A stretch of 64,000 nt of DNA, taken from positions 64,976,212-65,040,211 of the forward strand of contig CM069870.1 of assembly GCA_036172665.1 (NCBI GenBank), in the 5' to 3' direction. Positions 34,171 through 44,240 of this stretch are shown here, in pieces. This stretch comes from Prosopocoilus inquinatus (Eukaryota > Arthropoda > Insecta > Coleoptera > Lucanidae). The notes below the pieces were generated by a model. That model was not told where the DNA came from. It saw nothing but the letters and a program-made list of their open reading frames with translations, and ran no database searches. Position numbers and translations under genes: made by a program. The stretch's first letter is position 1, and each line of letters starts with the position of its first letter.

Positions 34171-35211
34171 TCACTCGCGCGCACTTTTTTTTTATACTTT
34201 AATCAAAAGTAAAATCAAGTCGTTAAATTAGCAGCTGCTCGGGGGAGTTACCGACATCATCTATTAAATTTCTTTTTTTCATTAAAGTTTTGCTTTTACA
34301 ACGAAAACGAACGAAGGCGGACGTACATACTACCACGTTAGGAGAACTTTCAGTATCAATACTTTACGACTTTCAAGTTAATAATAACGTTGAATATCAG
34401 AACTTTAAACTTTAACTTATTTCCGACAGGTCGGGAAAGTCTCCTTATTTGACCTAACTGCGAAATCACGACAACTGTGACGTTCAGAGAATTTTCAATA
34501 CTAATTTTTACATGGCTTTAAAATTAATAATAATAATAATAATAACTATAACGTTAACTACCTACCTGAATCATAACAAGATTGTACTGAAGAAATTAAC
34601 TTATAGCACAGCCAGCGGCTCAGTCGTGACGGGCTGATTAAATGCGAAAAGTTGACCGCCATTTAATCTTACACCAGAGATCAAGAAAGAATTCGAAAGA
34701 AATGACTCAATTTATGCCACACGTTTGTTGTTAATACTAAAGTACGTCATTACAATAAAACGACTTGAAAACAATATTTAAATATGTTACAACCTTTAAA
34801 ACAACATGAAAACTGCATTGACTTCAAAATCAAACGTAACTCGTATATTTCATTTTTGCATAACGCGAAGGACGGAGCCTGTATCTCGCTTATAATTAAC
34901 GCAAAGATTACTTATACATATCTAAACAAGTGCTATTTTCAATGAATTGAAAATTCGACAATAGTGTATCCTAGGGATGCGCCGAAGCGGCTTTTTTTCG
35001 CTTCGGCCGAATACCGAATATTCAATCGTATTTCAGTCCGAAGCGCGAAGCTTCGGCCGAATCAAAACATTTGGAACACGGTTATTTCAGAAGTCGAAAA
35101 AACGTAAATAGTATGAATGTATAAATAAATTGAAGTTTGTTCTTGTCCGATGAAAATAGTAAGTATAAAGTTTTTTTAATCTCAAACCGGACAGAAAAAT
35201 GAAGGGAAACA

Positions 35212-35253
35212 CACTCAACGTTTCGCTATAGATTTATAGCTTCGTCAGGAGTG
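35212..35253 (-). ncRNA. Hammerhead ribozyme in the PLE tail (left copy)
   Basis: Minus strand, 42 nt, all elements present. Stem I is CACTC with GAGTG. The core box is CTGACGA. Stem II is GCTATA-AATC-TATAGC, perfectly paired. The second core box is GAAA, followed by the short self-complementary ACGT as minimal stem III and a T as cleavage base before stem I. PLE terminal repeats are known to carry such minimal hammerheads. With so short a stem III it may act best as a dimer. Confidence 0.88.
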
Positions 35254-35375
35254 AAAAAAAGTAAATAAACAAGTTGTCAAGAGAAACAAGTCGTCAAGAG
35301 AAACGAAAAGGTAACATGATTTTTAAACTAAACTACGAGTTGTTCGGAATAAAAGTAACGAGAACTAATTAAAGC

Positions 35376-35417
<42 letters not shown>

Positions 35418-35434
35418 TTAATTAATTAACAGAT

Positions 35435-36229
35435 CTATATCTTGTTTAAAGAGTCCAGAAAACTACAAAATATGTCATTTAAATTTTCAAAGTCCGTACG
35501 TTTATTAATAGAATTTCGAGACATTTTAATTTTACACATTTCTATGAAACGTCTTTTAAAAATATTAGATTCACTGTACAAAATGTCAGTATTATCAAAA
35601 TCAAAATTATGATTATTAGCTAATGAATGCTCTACAAGCATTGAATGATTTTGATTATTTTTTTGAATATGATATTTATGTTGGTCTAAACGTTTTTTTA
35701 AATTTTGGCTCGTTTCACCTATATAAACAGAATTACAATTTGAACATTTGATTTCATAAACCACGTTAGGTTGTTTTAATTTCGGTATTTTCGTTTTTAA
35801 ATTCGAAAAAATTAAATTTAAATTATACACAGATTTACTGGCTAAAATTAAATTATGTTTTTTGAAAATGTGTTTAAATGTATTGTGTAATGGTTCAATA
35901 TAAGGCAAAGATATGTATTTATGATTCGAAGTTTGTCTAATGTTTTTAGAGACATTTGAATTTTGTAAGTATTTAATACGATTTTTAATTACTGATTCAA
36001 TAAGATTTATTGGATAAGAATTTTGAATAAGAGTTTTCTTTATTAAATTTAAGTTATCATAAATGAAAACTTTATCAGAAAGTAAAATAGCTCGATCAGT
36101 TAATGAAATAATAGTTGCAATTTTATAATTTTTAGGTGTGTACGAGTGAAAATTTATGTACCTACCTGACCAGGTAGGTTTATGAAACCAATTAGTAAAA
36201 TTTATCATTCTGTCTGATAATATACACAC
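35435..36229 (-). CDS. PLE: reverse transcriptase C-terminal end plus GIY-YIG endonuclease (left copy)
   Basis: A 264-codon frame truncated at its 5' end; the listed first codon is GTG, so it is only where the open frame begins. Residues 15-75 (for example 'KPTWSGRYINFHSYTP' and 'LTDRAILLSDKVF') match the thumb region at the end of Penelope reverse transcriptases. Residues 157-260 form the GIY-YIG nuclease: VYEI, C162 and C165, YIG at 169-171, R180 and H184. In PLEs this endonuclease nicks target DNA to prime reverse transcription. The catalytic fingers and palm with YADD are missing, so this copy cannot move by itself. Confidence 0.88.
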   Translation of the reverse strand: MCILSDRMINFTNWFHKPTWSGRYINFHSYTPKNYKIATIISLTDRAILLSDKVFIYDNLNLIKKTLIQNSYPINLIESVIKNRIKYLQNSNVSKNIRQTSNHKYISLPYIEPLHNTFKHIFKKHNLILASKSVYNLNLIFSNLKTKIPKLKQPNVVYEIKCSNCNSVYIGETSQNLKKRLDQHKYHIQKNNQNHSMLVEHSLANNHNFDFDNTDILYSESNIFKRRFIEMCKIKMSRNSINKRTDFENLNDIFCSFLDSLNKI

Positions 36230-36455
36230 CTAAAAATTATAAAATTGCAACTATTATTTCATTAACTGATCGAGCTATTTTACTTTCTGATAAAGTTTTC
36301 ATTTATGATAACTTAAATTTAATATGAAAACTCTTATTCAAAATTCTTATCCAATAAATCTTATTGAATCAGTAATTAAAAATCGTATTAAATACTTACA
36401 AAATTCAAATGGCTCTAAAAACATTAGACAAACTTAGAATCATAAATACATATCT

Positions 36456-36929
36456 TTGCCTTATATTGAACCATTACACAATACATTTAAACACATTTTC
36501 AAAAAACATAATTTAATTTTAGCCAGTAAATCTGTGTATAATTTAAATTTAATTTTTTCGAATTTAAAAACGAAAATACCGAAATTAAAACAACCTAACG
36601 TGGTTTATGAAATCAAATGTTCAAATTGTAATTCTGTTTATATAGGTGAAACGAGCCAAAATTTAAAAAAACGTTTAGACCAACATAAATATCATATTCA
36701 AAAAAATAATCAAAATCATTCAATGCTTGTAGAGCATTCATTAGCTAATAATCATAATTTTGATTTTGATAATACTGACATTTTGTACAGTGAATCTAAT
36801 ATTTTTAAAAGACGTTTCATAGAAATGTGTAAAATTAAAATGTCTCGAAATTCTATTAATAAACGTACGGACTTTGAAAATTTAAATGACATATTTTGTA
36901 GTTTTCTGGACTCTTTAAACAAGATATAG
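36456..36929 (+). pseudogene. PLE: GIY-YIG endonuclease part (right copy)
   Basis: 157 codons identical in sequence to the C-terminal part of the left copy, on the opposite strand. Upstream the homologous frame continues to about 36230 but is broken. A TAG replaces a codon near 36434 (ctTAGaatc against cttcgaatc in the left copy), and there is a small deletion near 36322 (aatatgaaaac against aataaagaaaac). The GIY-YIG residues are intact. Non-autonomous. Confidence 0.85.
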
Positions 36930-36953
36930 ATCTGTCAATTAATTAATTATATA

Positions 36954-36994
<41 letters not shown>

Positions 36995-37116
36995 GCTTTA
37001 ATTAGTTCTCGTTACTTTTATTCCGAACAACTCGTAGTTTAGTTTAAAAATCATGTTACCTTTTCGTTTCTCTTGACGACTTGTTTCTCTTGACAACTTG
37101 TTTATTTACTTTTTTT

Positions 37117-37158
37117 CACTCCTGACGAAGCTATAAATCTATAGCGAAACGTTGAATG
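37117..37158 (+). ncRNA. Hammerhead ribozyme in the PLE tail (right copy)
   Basis: Plus strand, same sequence as the left-copy ribozyme except one base in stem I (GAATG instead of GAGTG, weakening one pair). CTGACGA (37122-37128), stem II (37130-37145) and GAAAC (37146-37150) are intact. Confidence 0.85.
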
Positions 37159-37525
37159 TGTTTCCCTTCATTTTTCTGTCCGGTTTGAGATTAAAAAAAC
37201 TTTATACTTAGTATAAATAAATATTTTATAGAACTTAAAATTTACATACATACATGTGTTAAGGTAAGTACCTATGTATAGAATAATATATGTACGTTGA
37301 GTGGATATACATAAAATAAAACTATAGAAATACATCAAATAAAAAAAAACATTATTATTTAAAAGTATAACAAAAGAGAGTAATTGTGAATAAAACAAAA
37401 ATAAACTTCTACTAAAGAACAAAACAATCACATTTCAAAAAATGCAATGCTATAAATTCTATCAAGTCAAAAAAAAATAATGGATTAATTAAAACCATAA
37501 TCTACCCTTATATAAGAACTTATTT

Positions 37526-39253
37526 TCAGTATTGGAAATTCATTAATAGGAGATTATGGTGAAGGAATAATAACTTTTCTGCGTTTCGAAGAAGTAACCT
37601 GCTCCTACTTTCATCGTAAATATTTCCAGCTTCTGAAAACGATCTTTCACTGTAAACGCTGGAAGCAGGAGCTGAAATAAATTTTATTGCCATCTCACTT
37701 AAAATTGGAAATGCCTCTTTCTTTTCTTTCCACCATAGTGTTGAACTGTCGGTTCTCTTAATTAAAGATAAACTTAGATAAATACTAAGTTCTTCTTTAA
37801 TATTATTTTCACTTTTTTTCTCTTGAGCTACTGCTACATTAGAATTCTCTGCAATTTCATCAAAGCACTGCCATAATTTGTTTTCTGTTTTCCCTGTTCC
37901 TTCATTACTTTTACTTCTTTCCGACAGTTTTATTACTTTTGATAATGGCAGATCGTCATATTCAGAATCTTCAGAGACACATGAATGTTCTTTTATTAGA
38001 TGAGAATGTTCATCTATTACAACTTGTTTCACATATTCAATATTTTCTTTTTGGAAAAAAGCTACTTTATATCTTGGATCTAATACAGTTGAAATTATAT
38101 AATATTTATTTTTAAATAAAACATCAAACCTTTTTGAAATTTGGTCATAAAGAATGTCTTTCATTGTGCAAACACCGAAAAATGTGTTTTGAGAATCTTT
38201 TGATAAGTACTTTTTAAGAGTCACAATGGTAGGTAGAACTTCAGAAATGAAAGCCTCATTCGAACTCATTTTCCTAGTGATTTCTTCAAAGGGTTCCAAT
38301 AAAAGCAATAATGGCTCTATTAGTATCCACTGGTTCGTTGTTAAAATATCAAAGTTATTATCTGCGGCATAGACATTTAAAGCTCTTTTTTGCTCTTGTA
38401 TGCGTTTAATCTTCAAATAGGTAGAATTCCATCTAGTGGATACATCTTGGAGTAACTTATTAGGAGGAATATTTAACTGTGATTGCATTTCTTTCAATTT
38501 TGAACACGCAACAGACGAATGATTGAAATGAGCTACAATTTTTTTGCAGGTTGTGATTAAATCCAAAACAGACCTTTGGCTTTCGATAGTGTTAGTTACA
38601 GTTAGTTGCAAGGTGTGAATAAAACATGAAGCGCTAGGTATTCCTGCATCACTGCAGCCCTTTACAATATTAGCACCTTTGTCTCGTACCATTAAATAAA
38701 TCTGAGATATGTTCATATCCCACATATGTAACATATTAAGAAACATATTTTTAATTGATTCTCCAGTATGGCTTCCTGGAAAGTGTTTACAGTTCATCAC
38801 CACATGGTTATGTTTAAAATCGGTATCAAACCAATGCCCCGTAAAACTGATAAAAGTCTCGTTAGTATGTGGACATGTCCACAAATCAGATGTCAAAGAT
38901 ATATACTTAACACTAGTTAATTTCTCTTTAATCACTATCACTAAGCGATCGTAAATATCTGGAACTATGTTTTCGGTGAAGTATTTTCTTCCTGGTAGGG
39001 TATATTGAGAATCAAGTTTGGTCATTAATCTTTTGAATCCCTGATTTGTTACAATAGAGTATGGCAAATTATCCACAGCTATTATTTCACCTATCACATA
39101 ATGAATTGCTTTTGCTCGCTGGTCGTCAATATCCCATTTTGTACACGACTGTAGAGCATCAACGATTACTGGCTGCTTTAATCTTTTTCTTGGAATTTCG
39201 TCCTGAAACTCTTTATATTCTTCTACGTGTTTACTCTTTAAATGATTTATCAT
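37526..39253 (-). CDS. hAT transposase (BED-type), N terminus frameshifted
   Basis: Cut-and-paste transposase of the hAT superfamily. The 575-codon frame opens inside the BED zinc finger (HLKSKH at residues 4-9 supplies the histidines). Then comes the catalytic part with S-D-L-W-T (D123), D-K-G-A-N-I-V-K-G (D191) and the C-F-I-H-T-L-Q-L motif (C210, H213). The C-terminal hAT dimerisation domain, including 'SSVYSERSFSEAGNIY' and an R-x-R-L motif, lies at about residues 495-570. A full BED-hAT protein needs about 40 more N-terminal residues. These are encoded just upstream (39254-39380) but out of frame, so this copy is probably inactive unless splicing or a sequence error explains the breaks. 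Confidence 0.9.
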   Translation of the reverse strand: MINHLKSKHVEEYKEFQDEIPRKRLKQPVIVDALQSCTKWDIDDQRAKAIHYVIGEIIAVDNLPYSIVTNQGFKRLMTKLDSQYTLPGRKYFTENIVPDIYDRLVIVIKEKLTSVKYISLTSDLWTCPHTNETFISFTGHWFDTDFKHNHVVMNCKHFPGSHTGESIKNMFLNMLHMWDMNISQIYLMVRDKGANIVKGCSDAGIPSASCFIHTLQLTVTNTIESQRSVLDLITTCKKIVAHFNHSSVACSKLKEMQSQLNIPPNKLLQDVSTRWNSTYLKIKRIQEQKRALNVYAADNNFDILTTNQWILIEPLLLLLEPFEEITRKMSSNEAFISEVLPTIVTLKKYLSKDSQNTFFGVCTMKDILYDQISKRFDVLFKNKYYIISTVLDPRYKVAFFQKENIEYVKQVVIDEHSHLIKEHSCVSEDSEYDDLPLSKVIKLSERSKSNEGTGKTENKLWQCFDEIAENSNVAVAQEKKSENNIKEELSIYLSLSLIKRTDSSTLWWKEKKEAFPILSEMAIKFISAPASSVYSERSFSEAGNIYDESRSRLLLRNAEKLLFLHHNLLLMNFQY

Positions 39254-39382
39254 AGCCGATGTTTAGCATTTTTAGCAATACCACCTCGAGATATTTTACA
39301 GTCACATTTGTTGCACTTTGCATATTTCTCATTTTCGCATAACACATAAAATTTCCATATTTCACTGGTTTTTTTTATTCAT
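39254..39382 (-). pseudogene. N-terminal BED-finger piece of the hAT transposase, out of frame
   Basis: On the minus strand one frame reads 'EIWKFYVLCENEKYAKCNKC', the aromatic residues and CxxC of a BED finger. It runs into a stop (TGA) just before the ATG of the main frame and needs a shift to join it. Upstream, an ATG followed by a run of eight A's is also out of frame with this piece by one base. Two frame breaks, one at a homopolymer, separate the start codon from the catalytic part. Confidence 0.65.
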
Positions 39383-41216
39383 GTTGAACAACAGTCGCCT
39401 AAACTACTACTTACTTGCGCCTAATATCTAAACTGAGAATTTCAACCGCATCCAGCTATGCAATCCAACAAGTTTCAACGAGCAATTTTTTTGTAATTTT
39501 TGATTCGGCCGAACCAGTTGCTTGGTTCGGCTGGAGCCGAATAGTAAAAAAATTGACCGAAGCGGCCGAATACCGAAGCGAATCGATGATTCGGCGCATC
39601 CCTAGTGTATCCCCCACCTGATGGATGTTACCAGTTCGGTGACACATTCTTAAAGTTGTCGGAGTCGAGAGCTATACGAACGACTCGAAAACATCGCGAC
39701 TTCAGTAAGAGCCAACAGAGTACAAAAGCTGACGTAAAGAAAACCAATCGCATGAAATGTCAAATGTGAACGCAATTTAATCTTTCCGTCCTTTCCGTCC
39801 AAATAACAAACGTACAAAAATTGTAACTCGCAGAATCATGTACCACAAAAATAGGGACGTCGCGTCGCCTGAATTTATGATCGCCTAGACGTTTTAAAAT
39901 AAGCATCCAATCTAGTTCTCACGCAAGTGATGAAATGCACCTGCGGATGCTTGCGAAAGATGGTGCAATTAAAGCTAAAAATAGAAACTCCGGGCGATAT
40001 TGTTTAGTTAAGGTAATAAAGAGAAATGCCGAAACATAAGACGATTTAAAGCCGAAACCGCAATACAAAATTAAATCGAGGAGTGAGACAATTTGCATTA
40101 TAAAAATAAAAAAATTTGTATTTAATGTAATAAAAGCTGGCTGGACCGCCAAGCGTTCCCACGCGGTTTTCTAATAGTACGCTATCGAGAATAATTGCGA
40201 TCTAAAACTCGACATATACAAGGTGATTCCTGGCAAGCGGTTTCTTCAAACCGTAACAAAATTCAAAAGAGAATACCTGAACTCTATTGAATTTGGATCC
40301 AATTCTAACAAAGCCAACTCAAACTCAAGAAACTCAACAATACAAGAAACACAAATAAATAAAAATGCACAAACAGTGGGAGACGATTTAAAAGCGGGAT
40401 ATTGTAAGATATAAAAAATAGCCTGCGTATCGTATCGCAAAATTAAGTCGAGCAAAGCCAAGTCAAACTCAAAAGAACTCAAAAACACAAGAAACAGATA
40501 AAAAGTAAAAAAAAGACAAAGCTCAAGAAACCTAAATTTTGAAAATTAACACAACACTCAACTGTAATTTAATCCATATCAAGAAAGGTCAACCTCAATC
40601 TGCTCAAGCTAACTCTCTTCAACTCAAGCAAGAAATTTAAACCAAAATTAAAATTGAAAATAATAAATAAATTATAAAATTCGATTAAAATTTCAAAGTC
40701 AATAAGACTCTTTTAAGGTGAATCGAACTCTTCCTAAACTGAGCAAAAAATGTAAAAAAAAATTAAATGAAAATTTAAAACTCATAAGAAATAAATCAAA
40801 ATTCAATTGGAATTTGGGCCATTACTATCAAAGCCAAGTCAAACTTAACTCAAAAACGCATGAAAAGATAAAAAACAAAAAAACAATCGTTATGAAAATG
40901 TATCTTATTTTGCACTGTTGGAATTTCGTTTTCTTTAATAAGAGCTATGCGGTCGGTAATAGCCGAAGGGAATCGACCTCATTAATTCATTATCAAAGTG
41001 TATTTTAAGAAATTCAATTCCAAGAAATTTAAATCAAAATTAAAATGAAAAATTAAAAATAAATAGGAGTATCAATTAAAATTTCGAGGTCAGCTACACT
41101 CTTCTAAAGTGAAATGAACTCTCCCCAAACCAAGCAATAAAATAAAATTTAAGAAATGGAAATGAAAAAGTGAAATTCCAAAGAAAGAGAATCGAAATTC
41201 AATTGGAATTGAGTTG

Positions 41217-41805
41217 CAAGGGCTTCCCTGATGTGTGCCTCAAACAAAAACAGGAAAATGTGCCTTGTCCGCCTTAAACAAAAGGCATCGTTATAGGGCC
41301 GAGCCCCCTTCAAAGCAACAACGTGCCCTTGAGATATCGAAACTGACACTGAACTGTAAGAGCACGCGTTCAAATTAATAAAGCCATCACTAGGCTTCAC
41401 CACAAAACCGCTAAAGAAGGAGCTGGCACAATTAAAACCTAGCTGACATAAACTGTAACCAGCTCGAAGTAATTTAACGTAAAGTTGAGTCAATCCCTGC
41501 GGAGGTTAGAGCTGCAAGGGTTTCCCTGAAGTCTGCCTCAAACGACTGGAAAATGTGCCTTGTCCGCCTTAAAGAAAAGGCATCGATATGGGGCCGAGTC
41601 TTCTTCAAAGCACCAATGTGCCTTGGAGATATCAAAACCGACATTGAACTGCAAGAGCACACGTTGAAACTAATAAAGCCGCCACTTGGCTTCGCCCCAA
41701 AACCGCTAAGGAAGGTGTTCGAACAATCGGAAACTAGCTGACATAAACTGTAACCAACCCGAAGTAATTTGAGGTAAAGTTGAGTCAATCTCTGCAGAGG
41801 TCAGG
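41217..41805. repeat. Two tandem blocks of about 295 bp in family A
   Basis: 'gcaagggcttccctgatgtg' near 41217 and 'gcaagggtttccctgaagtc' near 41513 open two units. Each has 'aaaggcatcg', 'aactgtaagagcacgcgtt' or its variant, 'taataaagcc', a 'ggcttc' block and 'cgaagtaattt'. A single copy of the same block lies at 5387-5640 and a decayed one at 60750-60890. The open frames on both strands here are mirror images of the repeat and are not genes. Confidence 0.8.
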
Positions 41806-41819
41806 GTTAAATTTTTGAC

Positions 41820-42930
41820 GTCATCGAGGGACACCGGCCGCTTTCTACAGTCGGAGAGGGCGTGGAATAAAAGATGAAATCCACAAAAAAACTGTATATT
41901 TAAAAATAATTAACCGGGAGGCGCCAACTGGAGGATACAGACCATGGTATCGACTATAATTCTAACCTAAAATTAACTCCAGTTTTAAAATGGCGGAATG
42001 TGTCCAAGACAACAATTTAACGACGGAATAAAAAATGTATGGCAAAGAAAGCAACAAATGAAGCGTTAATATTAAACTTTGACTCTAAGTAATTCATCAA
42101 TTGATCTTAAATGTTTCAAAGTACAAAATGGTGTGTGTGTACGTTAGGAAATTTCCTTTTGTCTCACAGTAACAGGAAATATTTAGTAACTGACTCAAGA
42201 CTTAAACGTCAACAAACGTAGTAAAGTTACCATTGACAATTGTTATCAAGCAAAATTATTTAGTGACTTTAATAAAAAAAGTTGCACAGACGTAACTTGA
42301 AGGAACAAAAGGTATCCTGCGAGACAAGGAGTCCAGATGTGTGTGTGTGTTGTGATGATCAACCGAAGTGACGAAAAGGAAGATGCAATTGGTTACCTTA
42401 TACGACAGAACCTACGGTGGTAGTCGACGGTTAAATCCCGAAGCTCTTTCGAGAGTCCTCTTCGGAAAACGACTCCAGCCTTCCGGAGGAGGCACGAGGC
42501 GTGAACGGTGTTCGAGATTCAGCTTCGAGTAAATAAACTTCCTTGTCGGGACGATCGTTTGATACCCAGTGGTTTATCAGTCAGGAAGTGTAATAGTACT
42601 GACGTAATCGGAAACGGGATACGACTGTCTAAAAATTTTAAATAAAATTTCCAAAATAAAGAGAATGAACTCACCAACTCAGCCTAAAGAAAATCCAAAC
42701 AAATCAGTAACAAGCGATTGACCTTGACGCCAAAGAAATGTTTCTCAAGCGAAGAAAACAATTCACTCTTGGGGAAGATAGGTTAACATCTGTAAGCTTC
42801 TGAACGAGCAAATTCGAATGGACCTTAGCAGAGAAAGTTTTACACTGAAACGAAGGCCAAATGGACGCGCGGAGTCGAGAGGAAGACAGGGCTACCATTT
42901 GTCTAACAGAAATATTTACAAACCCGCTTC
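41820..42930. other. Non-coding stretch with GT microsatellites
   Basis: Short (GT)n runs near 42130 and 42341, and a GC-richer patch at 42400-42560. A 'ggaggcgccaactgg' near 41917 shares only the TGGCGCC core with a primer-binding site. No gene was recognised. Confidence 0.35.
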
Positions 42931-43297
42931 AGTTTGTTATCCTACTGCAATGTCAGGTCAAAAAGCGATCGTAGGATATCGCCGTTTTATCTGTTCAGAA
43001 ATATTTACCACAAATACAAGCAACTTCGACCGTAACAGAGTTACACAGAAGATTAAACATTGTCACGCGTTAAACAAAAAATTTACACAGACGTTTGGTC
43101 GAAAACTCGATGACGCGAGTAAAATGGAGAGTGTAACTCGCTCAGTAGGAGCACCAAATAAGTTAGAAGCTAACCTAAGAAATCAAAGAGCGATAGGTTT
43201 CCAAAAAGCAAAATTTCTTGTCGAATGTAGCACAAAAGAACTAGCAGAAAAACGGACGGGTTTAGGTGACACGGCGCGACCAGTGTCATGCAGCTGA
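42818..43297 (+). CDS. 159-codon open frame, unrecognised, probably fortuitous
   Basis: The longest open frame outside the transposons. It is Arg/Lys/Ser/Thr-rich and shows no domain, signal peptide or membrane segment. Residues around 45-60 come from the family D tail (42945-43000), a non-coding repeat, which argues against a conserved protein. No start-context or splice evidence. A chimeric chance frame is more likely than a gene. Confidence 0.12.
   Translation: MDLSRESFTLKRRPNGRAESRGRQGYHLSNRNIYKPASVCYPTAMSGQKAIVGYRRFICSEIFTTNTSNFDRNRVTQKIKHCHALNKKFTQTFGRKLDDASKMESVTRSVGAPNKLEANLRNQRAIGFQKAKFLVECSTKELAEKRTGLGDTARPVSCS
42935..43005 (+). repeat. Family D tail fragment
   Basis: 'ttatcctactgcaatgtcag' and 'gcgatcgtaggatatcgc' match the tail at 50745-50800 almost exactly and that at 30070-30120 closely. 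The part 'gcgat...atcgc' can form a hairpin. The hammerhead part is absent. Confidence 0.7.
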
Positions 43298-43319
43298 AGC
43301 GATTTGGGCCCGTAACAAC

Positions 43320-43450
43320 GCCTAACTCAGGGAGATGGGGTAGGTTGGAAAATGATTGTAGGTAGCAATATCATACCGAGAGATGTAAGGGGCCCAGCTC
43401 AGGGAGATGGGGTGGGTTACAATATGATTATCGGTAGCAAAATAATATCG
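43320..43450 (+). repeat. Short two-copy tandem repeat
   Basis: 'ctcagggagatggggtaggtt' followed by 'aatgattgtaggtagcaa' near 43326 is repeated near 43394 as 'ctcagggagatggggtgggtt' and 'tatgattatcggtagcaa'. Period about 68 bp. Non-coding. Confidence 0.7.
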
Positions 43451-43859
43451 CTGCCACTACCTAGCGTGACTTGTTTCAAGTTCCACTTTAATTGGCAACT
43501 TCGGTTTAAATATTGCTGCATCATACTAATAAGTTAATTCATCGTTAAACTCACTCGACTGTTGTTTCGATTTTTGCAAATCTGATTTTTTTTAATTTCA
43601 AGCAAAAAAATGGGTTACATTTCTAAATGAATAACAACAAAACCGGTTTAGTAAGTATATATTAAGCTAAGACGGACATTTTTTAAATTATACACTGACT
43701 GTTGGTATAAAGGATGTTTCCGTGTCGCGTAATTTTTTTTTTATTAAAGAGTAAATGCAAACGTTGTACTTCATTTAGTTACAACCACATTCAAATTTGT
43801 CCAATTTAGTATGACTTCTGTAACGAGGTCGACATCATTCGCTTGTATCACGAGCAAAC

Positions 43860-44240
43860 ACAAGAGCAAGTTGTATTAGTTACGCTCGCTTAATTCGGCA
43901 AAATAGCGTCCGTTCGTCCGCGAACAAATTATATAAATGTACGTCCGCGCAACAAATAATTCGTTCTGCAACGAAACCGGACGGTGCAGTTTGTAACGGA
44001 TTAAAGTTATCGCGTTTCGATTGCGCGCCGGGCTCGGCTAATCTGCGTTTTAATTAAGACAACATTATTATGCAAATGCTGCGCTTAAATTTCCGGCGGG
44101 GCTCTCTGCAGGGAAAAAAGGATAATGCGCTCCTTCTCCTAACAAGGCAGTGATAAATTGCTCTTCCGGAGACGTTTTAATTTGATGCCGGTCAGGTAAT
44201 TCAGTCGATAGTTAACTGCGTGGTATGAATTTCATTTCTT
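43860..44240. other. Unique-looking CpG-richer segment with octamer site
   Basis: It contains ATGCAAAT near 44071 (the POU octamer), TAATTA-type cores, and CpG-rich phrases such as 'cgcgccgggctcggc'. No second copy and no frame. Candidate enhancer-like DNA by composition and sites only. Confidence 0.3.

Larger units (their letters stand above)
35131..37210. mobile_element. Penelope-like element inserted as a head-to-head inverted pair
   Basis: The insert is flanked by the 12-bp duplication GTATAAATAAAT (35119-35130 and 37211-37222). It consists of two 5'-truncated PLE copies in opposite orientation that meet head to head: the left copy on minus (about 35131-36229) and the right copy on plus (about 36225-37210). 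A spacer of about 77 bp belongs only to the left copy. Both end in a tail with a hammerhead ribozyme and the phrase 'ccggtttgagattaaaaaa'. Both have a long T/A homopolymer (35380-35408; 36962-36990) between gene and tail. The arms differ at only a few bases, so the insertion is young. Confidence 0.88.
34972..39604 (-). mobile_element. hAT transposon with intact ends, carrying a nested PLE
   Basis: The ends are TAGGGATGCGCCGAA and its exact inverse, flanked on both sides by the 8-bp target duplication GTGTATCC (34964-34971 and 39605-39612). An 8-bp duplication is diagnostic for hAT. Next to the ends are several 'ttcggccgaa'-type boxes, the usual subterminal transposase sites. The transposase lies on the minus strand (37526-39253). 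The 2.08-kb Penelope-like insert at 35131-37210 sits between the transposase 3' side and the left end. Without it and its duplicate target bases the element is about 2.5 kb, normal for hAT. Confidence 0.93.
34580..41810. repeat. Family A copy 4, interrupted by the hAT element
   Basis: The left part (34580-34963) carries 'gaagaaattaactta' with 'gctcagtcgtgacggg' as in copies 2 and 5. The right part (39613-41810) carries 'gaaaacatcgcgacttcag', 'gaacgcaatttaatcttt', the A-rich 'caaactcaagaaactcaac' blocks, the 'gcactgttggaatttcg' block and two tandem 'aagggcttccct' blocks. The hAT with its 8-bp duplication sits exactly between the two parts, so family A was there first. Confidence 0.6.

Noticed and set aside
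41910..41930. Third primer-binding site (ggaggcgccaactgg)
   Set aside because: Only the TGGCGCC core agrees; the following bases do not fit tRNA-Lys or another primer tRNA that I can name.
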